Of a DNA stretch of 64,000 bases, positions 36,282 to 45,297 are shown piece after piece (position 1 is the first letter of the stretch; every line of letters starts with the position of its first letter). Under the pieces are notes generated by a model. That model was not told where the DNA came from, made no database searches, and saw only the letters and a list, made by a program, of their open reading frames with translations. This DNA comes from Mangrovivirga cuniculi (GTDB lineage: Bacteria; Bacteroidota; Bacteroidia; Cytophagales; Cyclobacteriaceae). Position numbers and translations under genes: made by a program. The stretch lies in the NCBI RefSeq assembly GCF_005166025.1, contig NZ_CP028923.1:4156001-4220000 (forward strand). The letters run 5' to 3'.

Positions 36282-36348
36282 TTTAAAAGGCTTAACACCC
36301 TCACCCGAAAAAACGATCACCCTATCGCTTGATTCCGAGCCTTTTAAA
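36282..36348 (-). promoter_or_regulatory. Structured 5' leader upstream of the SulP gene
   Basis: In the orientation of the SulP transcript, TTTAAAAGGCT is followed 45 bases later by its inverse complement AGCCTTTTAAA (arms 36282-36292 and 36338-36348). Together they form a perfect 11-bp outer stem. The enclosed loop contains at least one smaller hairpin (CGAT/ATCG around AGGGTG). The start codon is 10 bases downstream of the outer stem. The size and position fit a riboswitch-like or RNA-thermometer-like leader. The ligand is unknown. Confidence 0.5.
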
Positions 36349-36359
36349 TTTTAAGGATG

Positions 36360-36367
36360 CAAAGGTA
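36360..36367 (-). promoter_or_regulatory. Bacteroidota -7 promoter box for the SulP leader
   Basis: On the minus strand TACCTTTG (36367-36360) matches TAnnTTTG and lies about 90 bases before the ATG, so transcription would start just before the structured leader. Confidence 0.6.
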
Positions 36368-36555
36368 GTACTATAAATATGAAATCACACTCTTGTCATT
36401 GCAAAAAGCTTCCTTTTGATAAATTTTCAATTCCAGATATTCTAAATTATAAATTACATAGCTGTCTATAACAAGATTTAAACTAATTTAGAATATCCTC
36501 TACAAAGGTTTTCAAATGAGTTCATGCATCTTAAATTGCGCAAAAAACGGGAATT

Positions 36556-37476
36556 ATGGTGTTTGATTACAGAAAGATATTCAGAGAGATAGCCGACGAG
36601 ATCACAGATATGAATGATCTCGGTCATGTTGCTGATTACATTCCGGAACTCAAGCATATTGATCCTGATAAATTCGGCGTCCACTTAACAGACATTACCG
36701 ATCAGCATTATGATTTTGGTGATGCCAGTGAGAAATTTAGTATACAAAGTATTGCGAAAGTTTTATCTCTGATTCTGGCATTTAAAAATGAAGGAGTAAG
36801 CATCTGGAACCGCGTTGGAGTAGAACCCTCCGGATCACCATTTAATTCCTTGGTGCAATTAGAATACGAAAAGGGGATTCCACGAAACCCATTTATCAAT
36901 GCCGGAGCATTAGTGGTATCAGATATATTGATTAGTTACCTGGACGACCCGAAAAAAGAGTTTATTAGTTTCGTAAGAGAATTGGCTCAGTCTGAAGATA
37001 TTCACTACAATCCCCAGGTTGCTGAGTCAGAAAAAGCTACTGGAGATAGAAATTCTGCCCTGGTGCATTTTATGAAATCTTTTGATAACATCGAAAACGA
37101 TCCGAATGAAGTTCTCGATTTCTATTTTTATTTATGCTCTGTTGAAATGAATTGCAGAGAGTTGTCAAGAGCCTTTTTATTTCTCGCTAATTACGGGACA
37201 GATCCATTAACTGATAATAGAATATTAACCCCCAGCAAAGCCAAACGTGTCAATGCTATAATGCAAATGTGTGGATTCTATGATGAAGCTGGTGATTTTG
37301 CTTTTAAGGTTGGTTTACCTGGGAAAAGTGGTGTAGGAGGAGGAATTGCAGCTGTTTTACCCGGTGAATACAGTATAGCTGTATGGAGCCCCAGATTAAA
37401 TAATCGGGGTAATTCTTATAAGGCAATGAAATTTTTAGAGAAGTTTACTACCAAAACGAATACCTCTATTTTTTAA
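36556..37476 (+). CDS. glsA: Glutaminase A (serine-dependent)
   Basis: A 306-residue glutaminase that hydrolyses glutamine to glutamate and ammonia. It belongs to the beta-lactamase-like fold. The active-site motif FSIQSIAKVL (Ser65, Lys68) is visible. The conserved VGVEPSGSPFNSLVQLE, PRNPFINAGALV, and NRILTPSKAKRVNAIMQMC blocks follow. It is close to the usual length (~300 aa). ATG 36556 is the natural start and no longer form fits. It is probably a single gene, divergent from SulP. Confidence 0.95.
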   Translation: MVFDYRKIFREIADEITDMNDLGHVADYIPELKHIDPDKFGVHLTDITDQHYDFGDASEKFSIQSIAKVLSLILAFKNEGVSIWNRVGVEPSGSPFNSLVQLEYEKGIPRNPFINAGALVVSDILISYLDDPKKEFISFVRELAQSEDIHYNPQVAESEKATGDRNSALVHFMKSFDNIENDPNEVLDFYFYLCSVEMNCRELSRAFLFLANYGTDPLTDNRILTPSKAKRVNAIMQMCGFYDEAGDFAFKVGLPGKSGVGGGIAAVLPGEYSIAVWSPRLNNRGNSYKAMKFLEKFTTKTNTSIF

Positions 37477-37638
37477 TCAAAAATTTACTCCCTTGTTAGA
37501 ATCCTGTGAATAAGTAATTTCTTTTTACAGAAGATCCTCAGCAAATTATTGTAATCTTAAAACAAAATTAAGATTGACATAAAATGTTAGACATTAAAAT
37601 ATTAGACAATATGGTACAATTATTGTGCTAAATATAAA

Positions 37639-38025
37639 GTGAAAAAACTTATAATAATGGCCAATAAAATCATTAATTATTTAGTCATATTACTTATATT
37701 ACTCGCATGCAATGACAATAAAAGTCCGAATGATGTTAATATAAGATTGAAAAATACCAGCAGGTATGACTACAAAAATATAATAGTTTACGATAAGGAA
37801 TTTGAAGATTTGAAGAGTGGTGCTTTGAGTGAATATCAACAGTTTGACATTGCATATAGATACGCATTTGTCGAACTGGAGATCAATGGCAGTGTATATA
37901 CCATACAACCAATTGATTACGTTGGTGAAACACCATTAGAAAACGGATTTTATACTTATCAGATAGGGGCTAATGATTCCAATGATCAATACGGCAAGCT
38001 CTCAATTGATTTGGTTAAAGATTAG
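37639..38025 (+). CDS. Small lipoprotein of unknown function
   Basis: A 128-residue lipoprotein. The frame starts with GTG 37639, but ATG 37657 (MANKIINYLVILLILLACN) also gives a complete lipoprotein signal. The mature part SPNDVNIRLKNTSRYDYKNI, then ITVYD-like strands, resembles small exported beta proteins without a known family. It is a single-gene unit ended by the terminator at 38050. Confidence 0.55.
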   Translation: MKKLIIMANKIINYLVILLILLACNDNKSPNDVNIRLKNTSRYDYKNIIVYDKEFEDLKSGALSEYQQFDIAYRYAFVELEINGSVYTIQPIDYVGETPLENGFYTYQIGANDSNDQYGKLSIDLVKD

Positions 38026-38049
38026 TCTGATTGATTGCTTTGCTAAGGG

Positions 38050-38078
38050 GCGACTGATTAATTTCAGTCGCTTTTTTT
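38050..38078 (+). terminator. Terminator after the 37639 lipoprotein gene
   Basis: GCGACTGA (38050-38057) and TCAGTCGC (38064-38071) pair around TTAATT and are followed by seven T. Confidence 0.9.
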
Positions 38079-38129
38079 GTTTACCTTTTTGAAGTACCTG
38101 GTATTCATATTTATACCAACTTTTTAAAA

Positions 38130-39104
38130 ATGAAAATAAGTAAACTACCTATTGTCCCTTTAGCATTAATACTTGGAGTTCTGGGACTATTTTCCGACTT
38201 CACCTACTATTTTTTTGCTACAGATCCGGGAGAAACTAACATATTTCAACAAATTCTATATTGGATTTCACCAAATGCAGGATTCTGGATGCAAGGATTA
38301 GATATATTAAACATTTCGAATGATTCCGGAATGGGAAGTATCAATATTATAAGCGTATTGGTTTTTACACTTTTTTTAATAGGTGCTCTACTCTACTATT
38401 ACTCAGATGGTAAAAGATCTAATTTACTCAGAGTTTGTTTTTCAATAATTTTATTAACCGCCGGATTAGGAATGATATTCGGACCTTTAAATTTTATTTT
38501 TATCCAACTCTCTGACGACTTAAACATAAGTTACGCATTGGGAAATAACTGGTCATGGATTCCCTTTTTTGCTAAAAATGTAATCTTGACTTTCATATCG
38601 TTTAAGATTATTAAACAAATAACTAAAGAAAATGAAAGCAAAATCATTTCTGCTAATGCAAATCAACCTGTTAACAGAGGCTATCGATTTGCGCATTATC
38701 TAATAGATATGATGGTCTGCTTTTTTTACCTAGCTCTGGCGATAAAAAATTCTATATTCTTCGCAAGAGTACTTGATTTTGGATATGAGTTCGATGAGCT
38801 TTCTTTGCAAATAGCCTTTTATCTTTCTTTAATCCTTTATTATATTTTCTTTGAAGCTACTTTTCAGGCAACCCCTGGAAAAATGGCAACAGGTTCAAAA
38901 CTTGTGGCTGAAAAAGGAAAATTGTCAATTGGAAAGGTAATTGGCAGAACTTTCTCCAGGTTCGTTCCTTTCGAACCATTTTCATTTTTTGGAGATAAGG
39001 GCTGGCACGACAAATGGACAAACACAACAGTTGTAAAAGAAGGTTCTCAGGCCAGTGAGAAACATAAAATTACTTACGAAGAACTTGGCCTGATCGACGC
39101 ATAA
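38130..39104 (+). CDS. RDD family membrane protein
   Basis: A 324-residue membrane protein. The first ~165 residues contain about four membrane helices not clearly assigned. Residues ~185-300 are the RDD domain: NRGYRFAHYLIDMMVCFFYL, then YYIFFEATFQATPGKMATGS and RTFSRFVPFEPFSFFGD. RDD proteins are multi-pass transporters or ion-exchange related, mostly of unknown function. The N-terminal extension makes this about twice the usual RDD length. A terminator follows directly. Confidence 0.75.
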   Translation: MKISKLPIVPLALILGVLGLFSDFTYYFFATDPGETNIFQQILYWISPNAGFWMQGLDILNISNDSGMGSINIISVLVFTLFLIGALLYYYSDGKRSNLLRVCFSIILLTAGLGMIFGPLNFIFIQLSDDLNISYALGNNWSWIPFFAKNVILTFISFKIIKQITKENESKIISANANQPVNRGYRFAHYLIDMMVCFFYLALAIKNSIFFARVLDFGYEFDELSLQIAFYLSLILYYIFFEATFQATPGKMATGSKLVAEKGKLSIGKVIGRTFSRFVPFEPFSFFGDKGWHDKWTNTTVVKEGSQASEKHKITYEELGLIDA

Positions 39105-39110
39105 AAAATA

Positions 39111-39145
39111 AAACCCTGAAGATGGATTCAACTTCAGGGTTTTTT
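39111..39145 (+). terminator. Terminator after the RDD gene
   Basis: AAACCCTGAAG (39111-39121) and CTTCAGGGTTT (39132-39142) with a 10-base loop, followed by T. It lies 7 bases after the stop. Confidence 0.95.
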
Positions 39146-39244
39146 ATTGCTTTAATAGAAATTTCATTTTTCAAAAGTCCGTTTAAACCATTATCTTATT
39201 AAATAGTTCCTGTTATTAGTTTATTTATTTCTAAAAATATAACG

Positions 39245-39706
39245 ATGGATTTAAACGACTTCAATAATGCAATTCGGTCCGGTAATACAGAAATAGCCAA
39301 ACAATGTATAGAAAATGACCCTAAAATAGTAGACCACATTGATGAACGGGGATTTACTCCTCTCGTAATGGCAGCCTACTTTGACCAGGATAAAATGGTG
39401 CAGCTGCTTGTCGATAATGGAGCCAACCCTAATGCCGTAGATGCCGCTGGTAATACTCCACTTATGGGCGCTTCATTTAAGGGATTAATATCAATCGCCG
39501 AAACGTTGATAAATGCAGGTACAGATCTAAACATTCAAAATGCCAACGGAGATACTGCACTTACCTTTGCCTGCAAGTATGGTCAGGAAGAAATCGCAAA
39601 ATTACTAATAGAAAAGGGTGCAAAAAAGGACATTAAAGACAACGATGGACTTACTCCTATTGACCATGCAAAGCAGGAGGGCTTTGATTGGGCTAAGAAA
39701 CTTTAA
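39245..39706 (+). CDS. Ankyrin-repeat protein
   Basis: A 153-residue protein with no signal peptide and about four ankyrin repeats: RGFTPLVMAAYFDQDKMVQL, AGNTPLMGASFKGLISIAET, NGDTALTFACKYGQEEIAKL, and DGLTPIDHAKQEG. Each ends with the helix-turn-helix pattern of the fold. These proteins mediate protein-protein binding. The partner is unknown. It is likely cytoplasmic. Confidence 0.9.
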   Translation: MDLNDFNNAIRSGNTEIAKQCIENDPKIVDHIDERGFTPLVMAAYFDQDKMVQLLVDNGANPNAVDAAGNTPLMGASFKGLISIAETLINAGTDLNIQNANGDTALTFACKYGQEEIAKLLIEKGAKKDIKDNDGLTPIDHAKQEGFDWAKKL

Positions 39707-39770
39707 ATTATAAAAGACATTTGATCAAAATCGTCATAACCATATTATTTCAGCTTCCTATATTTACAAT

Positions 39771-40334
39771 ATGTTAGCTGATGAAAACATATATAATGCG
39801 GTAATGCATATCGAAAGTAATTTTGCGTCAGATTCAGACATCAAAATTCTTTCAGATATAGCCTGCTATTCCCCTGTACATTTCCGAAGATTATTTAAAA
39901 ATCAGACCGGGTATACACCAGCAAAATACCTGGAAATGATCAGAATTAGCAAAAGCATCGAATTAATCAGAGCAAAGGCTCCGGTCAGAGAAATTGCCTT
40001 TGATATCGGTTTCAATAATTATGAAACATTTATCAGAGCTTTTAAAAAGTATTCAGGCATTGCTCCAGGGGATCTGATAAGCTTGTTAAAGATATTAGAA
40101 CAAGAAACCGATGAAGATCAGCCGGTTGTTATTATCCACGAATCAGCAAGCCTTTCTCAAACCCGTTCACTTTTGGAAAATTCACTTGAAGAGAACCTTT
40201 TTACAAAAGATAAAATTCAGGATCTTAAGGTTTTTCGAATAACTGAGTCCTCTAAAAGTACCAGAAAAATAACTGATAAATTTTCTTTTTATGATGATCT
40301 CGTCACGGCACAGACGATCATCAACTCATTTTAA
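39771..40334 (+). CDS. AraC-type HTH regulator
   Basis: A 187-residue protein with an N-terminal AraC DNA-binding domain: ILSDIACYSPVHFRRLFKNQ, then TPAKYLEMIRISKSIELI, then IAFDIGFNNYETFIRAFKKY (two helix-turn-helix units). The C-terminal ~75 residues do not match a GyrI-like domain and look reduced, so the sensing part is unclear. It is 23 bases before the alpha/beta-hydrolase gene, which may be its target or partner. Confidence 0.8.
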   Translation: MLADENIYNAVMHIESNFASDSDIKILSDIACYSPVHFRRLFKNQTGYTPAKYLEMIRISKSIELIRAKAPVREIAFDIGFNNYETFIRAFKKYSGIAPGDLISLLKILEQETDEDQPVVIIHESASLSQTRSLLENSLEENLFTKDKIQDLKVFRITESSKSTRKITDKFSFYDDLVTAQTIINSF

Positions 40335-40357
40335 TTAAAAAAATCAAAAATAAATTA

Positions 40358-41269
40358 ATGGAGAAAACTAATTTTATTAATCGTAATAAAGCTATTAATA
40401 AAGAGCTTGTATTTAATTTACCTTCAGGTAGAAAAATTAGTTACACTATTTACGGAGCATTAGAGGGCAGGCCTGTTTTCGCATTTCATGGTACTCCGGG
40501 TTCACGGATTTGGTTTACAGAAGATGATGAAGAGTCAAAACTTCAGAATATAAAACTGATCACAGTTGACCGGCCCGGATATGGTTTATCTACACCTGTA
40601 AAAGGAAGAAGTATAATCGATTTTGCTGACGATATTAATGCATTGGCAGATCATCTGAATATCAATAAATATGCTGTGCTGGGAATATCCGGTGGATCAG
40701 TTTACTCCCTGGCTTGTGCTTACAGATCCCCTGATAGAGTCATTAAGGCAACTTCGATAAGTTCGATTGTTCCATTCATTAATGGCCGACCACCTAAAGA
40801 AATGTGTTCAGAAAACAGAAATGCTTTTTTCCTGGCTAAATATCTCCCCTTCCTGGCAAAGTGGATTTTAAACGGTAGTAGAAAAATGATAGCTAAAGAC
40901 CCTGATAAATATATTCATCATGTCCAGAACCAGGTTGATCACCTATGCTCTTCAGACCGGGAGTTTATCCAAAAGGAAGAAGCTGGAAATATCATATTAA
41001 ACACCATGAAAGAAGCTTTCCGCCAGTCTGTACATGAAGCAGCGACAGAACCATCGTTGCTATCAAAACCATGGGGATTCGAACCAAAAGACATCCAAAT
41101 ACCTGTTGAAATCTGGCATGGCATTGATGACACGTTAACCCCAATAGACCCGGTGAAAAATTACTATGAGGGTAAAAAGAACTTTATTTGTCATTTTATA
41201 GAAGATAAAGGCCACTTTATGGATGCTGATAAGGATATCTGGAAAGAAATCCTTCTTCGAGCTACCTGA
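40358..41269 (+). CDS. Alpha/beta hydrolase
   Basis: A 303-residue hydrolase. HGTPGSRIWF is the oxyanion strand, LGISGGSVYSLACAY the nucleophile elbow (GxSGG), WHGIDDTLTPID carries the acid Asp, and EDKGHFMD supplies the catalytic His. All three triad parts are visible. The substrate is unknown. It is probably cytoplasmic (no signal peptide) and may be under the AraC-type gene just upstream. It is followed by a terminator at 41376. Confidence 0.85.
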   Translation: MEKTNFINRNKAINKELVFNLPSGRKISYTIYGALEGRPVFAFHGTPGSRIWFTEDDEESKLQNIKLITVDRPGYGLSTPVKGRSIIDFADDINALADHLNINKYAVLGISGGSVYSLACAYRSPDRVIKATSISSIVPFINGRPPKEMCSENRNAFFLAKYLPFLAKWILNGSRKMIAKDPDKYIHHVQNQVDHLCSSDREFIQKEEAGNIILNTMKEAFRQSVHEAATEPSLLSKPWGFEPKDIQIPVEIWHGIDDTLTPIDPVKNYYEGKKNFICHFIEDKGHFMDADKDIWKEILLRAT

Positions 41270-41375
41270 CAATCTAAAATTATATTTACTCATTTTATAC
41301 TTAAGGAAATTATTAATCGTTTAGTAAACAGGTAATTGAATTTACTTTAATGCATCAGTTCTCATTATTGTTAAG

Positions 41376-41410
41376 GCATGGAGTACCATAAACTCCATGC
41401 TTTTCTTTTC
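41376..41410 (+). terminator. Terminator after the hydrolase gene
   Basis: GCATGGAGT (41376-41384) and ACTCCATGC (41392-41400) with a 7-base loop, followed by TTTTCTTTTC. Confidence 0.85.
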
Positions 41411-41470
41411 TTCCAAAATTGGTAAAAACTTAGAAAACTTACTTTTGATAAAAATCTAGTGTAAAAGAGC

Positions 41471-41478
41471 TACCTTTG
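41471..41478 (+). promoter_or_regulatory. -7 promoter box before the RNA helicase gene
   Basis: TACCTTTG (41471-41478) matches TAnnTTTG, and TTTTG lies upstream at 41443-41447 (spacing of 23 bases, longer than the usual 19). It sits 19 bases before the ATG, so the leader is short. Confidence 0.6.
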
Positions 41479-41496
41479 CAGTCTAATTAAGAATAT

Positions 41497-42792
41497 ATGA
41501 CATTTAATGAATTAGGGCTTAATAAGTCTATCCTGCATGCTTTGAATAAGCAAGGATACACAAACCCTACCCCGATACAGGAAAGAGCCATTCCTGTTTT
41601 ATTACAAGGTAAAGATCTTTTAGGATGTGCACAGACCGGTACCGGTAAAACAGCGGCATTTACTATCCCTATACTTCAACATCTGGAAAACGAACCTTCT
41701 CAAGGGAAGGGAAAAAGAAAAATAAAATCGTTGGTTGTTACTCCAACACGAGAACTTGCTGTACAAATCGGAGAAAGTATTGCTGCTTATGGTGAATTCA
41801 CTCATTTAAAGCATACAGTAATCTTTGGCGGTGTAAAACAAGGTGCTCAGACCAAAGCCCTGCATCATGGAGTAGATATCCTTGTAGCAACACCCGGGCG
41901 ATTACTCGATCTGATCAATCAGGGATTTATTTCTCTTGATCATATAAAATATTTTGTTCTTGACGAAGCAGATCAGATGCTCGACATGGGCTTTATCCAT
42001 GATATTAAAAAGATCATCAAGAAGCTTCCAAAGAAAAGGCAATCTCTTTTCTTTTCTGCGACAATGGCTAAGCCTATTGTAGAACTGTCACAGCAAATAC
42101 TTGGCGAACCGGAGCAGATCACCATCAAACCTGAAAAGCCTACAGCCGAAAAAGTTACTCAGAAGGTTTACCATGTTAGTAAGAGGAACAAAAACAATCT
42201 CCTTTTACACATTTTAAAAGAAGGTTCTGAAGAATCTACACTTGTATTTTCACGAACTAAGCATGGAGCAAATAAAATCGTTAAAAAACTTAATCAGGCA
42301 GGCATCGAGGCAGATGCAATCCACGGAAATAAATCGCAGACTGCTCGTCAAAAAGCGTTAAATAAATTCAAGAAAGGTGACTCTTCAGTATTGGTTGCAA
42401 CTGATATTGCCGCAAGGGGTATTGATGTAGACGGACTTGAATTGGTGATCAATTATGACCTTCCAAACGTTGCTGAAACTTATGTTCACAGAATAGGTCG
42501 TACCGGAAGAGCAGACAAAGCCGGTGTAGCTGTATCATTTTGCGACAGGGATGAAAAAGCCTACCTCAGAGACATTCAAAAATTAATTAAACAGGAGGTC
42601 ACTATCGTCGAAGGCCATCCTTATGAAAGACCGGATGGTGAAGAAGAACCTGAAAAGAAACCGTGTAGTAAGAAGCCGGAGCGCAAGTTAAGTAAGCGTC
42701 ATCAGCATCATAACAAGGAAAAAAATCAACGGAATTTCAGGAGAAAAAAACACCATAAAGGAGGTAACCGCGGAGGCAGAAATAATAGTTAA
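41497..42792 (+). CDS. DEAD-box RNA helicase, RhlE type
   Basis: A 431-residue ATP-dependent RNA helicase. Visible motifs are the Q motif (GYTNPTPIQERAIPVLLQG), motif I AQTGTGKT (45-52), motif II DEAD (VLDEADQMLDMG), motif III SAT, and motif VI HRIGRTGRADKAG. The Lys/Arg/His-rich tail after about residue 370 is typical of RhlE-type proteins in Bacteroidota and binds RNA. RhlE helicases remodel RNA in ribosome assembly and mRNA decay, often at low temperature. The start is ATG 41497. Confidence 0.95.
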   Translation: MTFNELGLNKSILHALNKQGYTNPTPIQERAIPVLLQGKDLLGCAQTGTGKTAAFTIPILQHLENEPSQGKGKRKIKSLVVTPTRELAVQIGESIAAYGEFTHLKHTVIFGGVKQGAQTKALHHGVDILVATPGRLLDLINQGFISLDHIKYFVLDEADQMLDMGFIHDIKKIIKKLPKKRQSLFFSATMAKPIVELSQQILGEPEQITIKPEKPTAEKVTQKVYHVSKRNKNNLLLHILKEGSEESTLVFSRTKHGANKIVKKLNQAGIEADAIHGNKSQTARQKALNKFKKGDSSVLVATDIAARGIDVDGLELVINYDLPNVAETYVHRIGRTGRADKAGVAVSFCDRDEKAYLRDIQKLIKQEVTIVEGHPYERPDGEEEPEKKPCSKKPERKLSKRHQHHNKEKNQRNFRRKKHHKGGNRGGRNNS

Positions 42793-42904
42793 ATTTATTT
42801 ATCTGACTTTCATTTAGTTAGCAGTTTTTCGACGAATTTCGACAAACAATTGGTTACCAAATCCGGTCTTAAACTATACATTTATAGAAACAAAAAGATC
42901 GTGT

Positions 42905-43123
42905 ATGTATTCTTTAGCCGAAAGACCAAGGATAGAAACAGTTAACAAAATCGTACAGTATGTTCAGGCCATGGACCTGAACAAAGGCATGGTTTTACCT
43001 AACATTGGAACAGTTCTGACAGTAGAAGAATGTTTAAATAATGTCAGGGTAATTCTTACCAATAGTATGATTAACACAAATGAGATTTTCTTCTCTAAAT
43101 ATGAAAGAATAATGGTAGAGTAA
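42905..43123 (+). CDS. Conserved small protein of unknown function
   Basis: A 72-residue soluble protein starting MYSLAERPRIETVNKIVQYV and ending YERIMVE, with a mixed helix-strand composition. It has no signal peptide or transmembrane helix. I know of no family. It lies directly downstream of the helicase and ends with its own terminator, so its separate regulation suggests a real gene. Confidence 0.55.
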   Translation: MYSLAERPRIETVNKIVQYVQAMDLNKGMVLPNIGTVLTVEECLNNVRVILTNSMINTNEIFFSKYERIMVE

Positions 43124-43159
43124 CGATTAAGAAATCAAACTCTCGATACAAGGTAAATT

Positions 43160-43189
43160 AGGATACGACATCTGGTCGTATCCTTTTTT
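43160..43189 (+). terminator. Terminator after the 42905 gene
   Basis: AGGATACGA (43160-43168) and TCGTATCCT (43176-43184) with a 7-base loop, followed by T. Confidence 0.9.
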
Positions 43190-43343
43190 ATTAGATTAAA
43201 TTCATCAGGGAGTTATTCGGAAGACCTTACCAATGCATCTCAAATCAATTGACCTATTTCAAGCTGAGGATCAATTTCATTTTACATTTTCAAATGTTAA
43301 CATTGTAAAATAATTTAAGAGCTATTTTTAAAATATTTAATAC

Positions 43344-43733
43344 ATGAATTTTTTTAGTGAATTAGGTCCCTACTCCACCCCGTTTTATATTCTTTCCGCA
43401 ATTATTTTATTGACAGCAGTATTCAAGGGAAGAATAATCTGGAATAACGAAAACAAAGATATCAGCATTCGACTGATCTGGGTAATGGGACTTATTGTAT
43501 TCTTATCGAGCCTTGGGGGATACGTTTATGAAATTTGGTTGGCTTTTGAAATGATTGAGGCAGCCGGCGATATTCAGCCTTCACTGGTAGCAAGTGGAAT
43601 AAAAGGAGCACTGATCGTTCCATTAGCCGGTATTTTTATTCTGGTTTTCTCAGTTGGATTATGGGCCACCTTGCACGAACTCAAAAGATTTAATCAAAAA
43701 ACTTCCGATACAGAAAAGGATAATGTGTTATGA
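43344..43733 (+). CDS. Three-helix membrane protein of unknown function
   Basis: A 129-residue protein with three membrane segments (about 11-28, 43-68, 85-110). It resembles a reduced MotA/TolQ/ExbB-like inner-membrane protein (for example GALIVPLAGIFILVFSVGLW), but no conserved ion-channel residues can be confirmed. Name and function are unassigned. Confidence 0.5.
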   Translation: MNFFSELGPYSTPFYILSAIILLTAVFKGRIIWNNENKDISIRLIWVMGLIVFLSSLGGYVYEIWLAFEMIEAAGDIQPSLVASGIKGALIVPLAGIFILVFSVGLWATLHELKRFNQKTSDTEKDNVL

Positions 43734-43743
43734 TTGAGAATAA

Positions 43744-43906
43744 TCAATAATATTCGTATAAAATAATTTTTTCGCTAAGTGTGCCCTTGTTTATTATAAT
43801 TTTAACTGGCAATCTCATCGAATTATATTCATAGCTACAGCTATTCTCTAATTCCAGCCATCTAAAGCTGTTTGAGATGTAAGCGCAGCGTATCTCGAAT
43901 CTATAA
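43744..43906 (-). other. Possible gene remnant on the minus strand
   Basis: A stop-bounded frame of about 54 codons on the minus strand reads FEIRCAYISNSFRWLELENS and ends VKIIINKGTLSEKIILYEYY. It has no start codon of its own and no known family, but the peptide is not of random composition. It may be a tail of a decayed gene or an interspersed repeat. The hairpin at 43945 is separate. Confidence 0.2.
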
Positions 43907-43944
43907 TAAAAGAGGATTTTTAATCCGTAAAAAAATAAATTAAA

Positions 43945-43976
43945 AAAATCACCACCAAGGTGTAATGATTTTGATT
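43945..43976 (+). terminator. Hairpin before the sigma-factor gene
   Basis: AAAATCA (43945-43951) pairs with TGATTTT (43966-43972), with an inner CACC/GGTG pair, followed by a T tract. It may end the preceding transcript or attenuate the sigma operon. Confidence 0.4.
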
Positions 43977-44013
43977 TTTTGCCACTAACCAGATAAACCT
44001 ATAAGTTAGAAAC

Positions 44014-44502
44014 GTGAGCAGAGATTTTTACCAACAAGAGATTTTACCCTTTGCCGGCATCATTATTAAAATATGCAGGGCTTACACAGATACTGAATCT
44101 GATTTCGAAGATTATTACCAGGAAGTGTGTTTGCAAATCTGGCGAAGCAGAGAAAAATTCAAGGGTAACTCCGAATGGTCAACTTTTGTGTACCGCATTA
44201 CTTTAAATGTATGCCTGACCCTGAATCGCCAGGACAAAAAGAAAAAAGTGGAGGGGTCATTGCCGGATGATTTAAATATCGAAACAAGCAATAGTGCATT
44301 TCAAAATGAAGAGGTTCAGATGTTGTACGGTGCGATTAAGCAGCTTAGAGAAGTCGATCGTGTCCTGATTCTTCTCTATCTCGAAGAAAAATCATATGCT
44401 GAAATCGGTGAAGTGCTCAATTTGAAAGCTAACAATGTAGGTGTACGTGTAAAACGAATTAAAAAACGATTAAAAAAAATTATCGATGGAAAAGTCAATT
44501 GA
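44014..44502 (+). CDS. ECF-type RNA polymerase sigma factor
   Basis: A 162-residue sigma-70 family (ECF) protein. Region 2 reads DFEDYYQEVCLQIWRSREKF (core binding and -10 recognition) and region 4 reads VLILLYLEEKSYAEIGEVLN, then LKANNVGVRVKRIKKRLKKI (-35 recognition HTH). It starts with GTG 44014. The next gene overlaps by 17 bases (44486-44502), which points to coupled translation with a membrane partner. The partner probably controls the sigma factor. Confidence 0.85.
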   Translation: MSRDFYQQEILPFAGIIIKICRAYTDTESDFEDYYQEVCLQIWRSREKFKGNSEWSTFVYRITLNVCLTLNRQDKKKKVEGSLPDDLNIETSNSAFQNEEVQMLYGAIKQLREVDRVLILLYLEEKSYAEIGEVLNLKANNVGVRVKRIKKRLKKIIDGKVN

Positions 44503-45094
44503 AAGAACCTGGAAAAGTGCATTTAAAAACAATGAATTGTTAGCTCCTAAACTAATCGGCCTGTACGAAAAGAAATCTGAAATGACTATCGACAAGATGA
44601 TGCGCCGGTTAAAGATTGATAATTTGTCTTTACTGGCGATATCAGCCATGGTTATAATAGGCGGATACGTTTTTAACTACCTTATTGAAGGCATTTATGG
44701 AGCGGCTGTTATCCTAATGATTTTTGGAATTAACTGGTTAATGATCAGAAAAGCTGACAGGGTAGATCTGACCAATGAGCCACTGACTTATCTAAAGTCA
44801 TTTATGGAATGGATTAAGTCTACTATTAAATTTTACAAAGTGTTTATGGGGGTTGTATTACCAGTAATTGTAGCTCCCTTAATTTATATGATTTCAATAA
44901 AGACAGATCCCATCCAGACGATTATTGAAAAAGATGGTCTGGTACCTGTGGTGATTCTCATTATAATTCTATGTGTATTTTTTTCTCTATTTTCCCTCCT
45001 GGCATACAGCGTATCGAATAAAATGATGTATGGCAGTTTAATTAACAAGATGAAAGGAATAATTAAGGACCTGGAAGAGTTGAAGAATGAATAA
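44486..45094 (+). CDS. Membrane protein coupled to the sigma factor, candidate anti-sigma factor
   Basis: A 202-residue protein. The first ~50 residues are cytoplasmic and charged; four hydrophobic segments follow at about 50-68, 74-90, 120-142 and 150-172. A classic zinc-finger anti-sigma domain (HxxxCxxC) is not present. Position, 17-base overlap with the sigma gene, and the cytoplasmic N-terminus suggest an unusual anti-sigma factor. This is inference from layout. Confidence 0.55.
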   Translation: MEKSIERTWKSAFKNNELLAPKLIGLYEKKSEMTIDKMMRRLKIDNLSLLAISAMVIIGGYVFNYLIEGIYGAAVILMIFGINWLMIRKADRVDLTNEPLTYLKSFMEWIKSTIKFYKVFMGVVLPVIVAPLIYMISIKTDPIQTIIEKDGLVPVVILIIILCVFFSLFSLLAYSVSNKMMYGSLINKMKGIIKDLEELKNE

Positions 45095-45297
45095 AATTTG
45101 TTTCCAATATCAATTAAATGGCTTTTTGGGAGTTTAAGATAGAATATCCCAAATAGCTCTTTAATTGCCGATAAGAAAACACATACCTTCTAATTCAATT
45201 AAGCTATAAAAAGCACATTTAATTTTACAACCGTTAAAAACACTTGATTCAAATCATGGATTTTAATAAGTTACTGATCTAAATTTTTTAAAGATTC

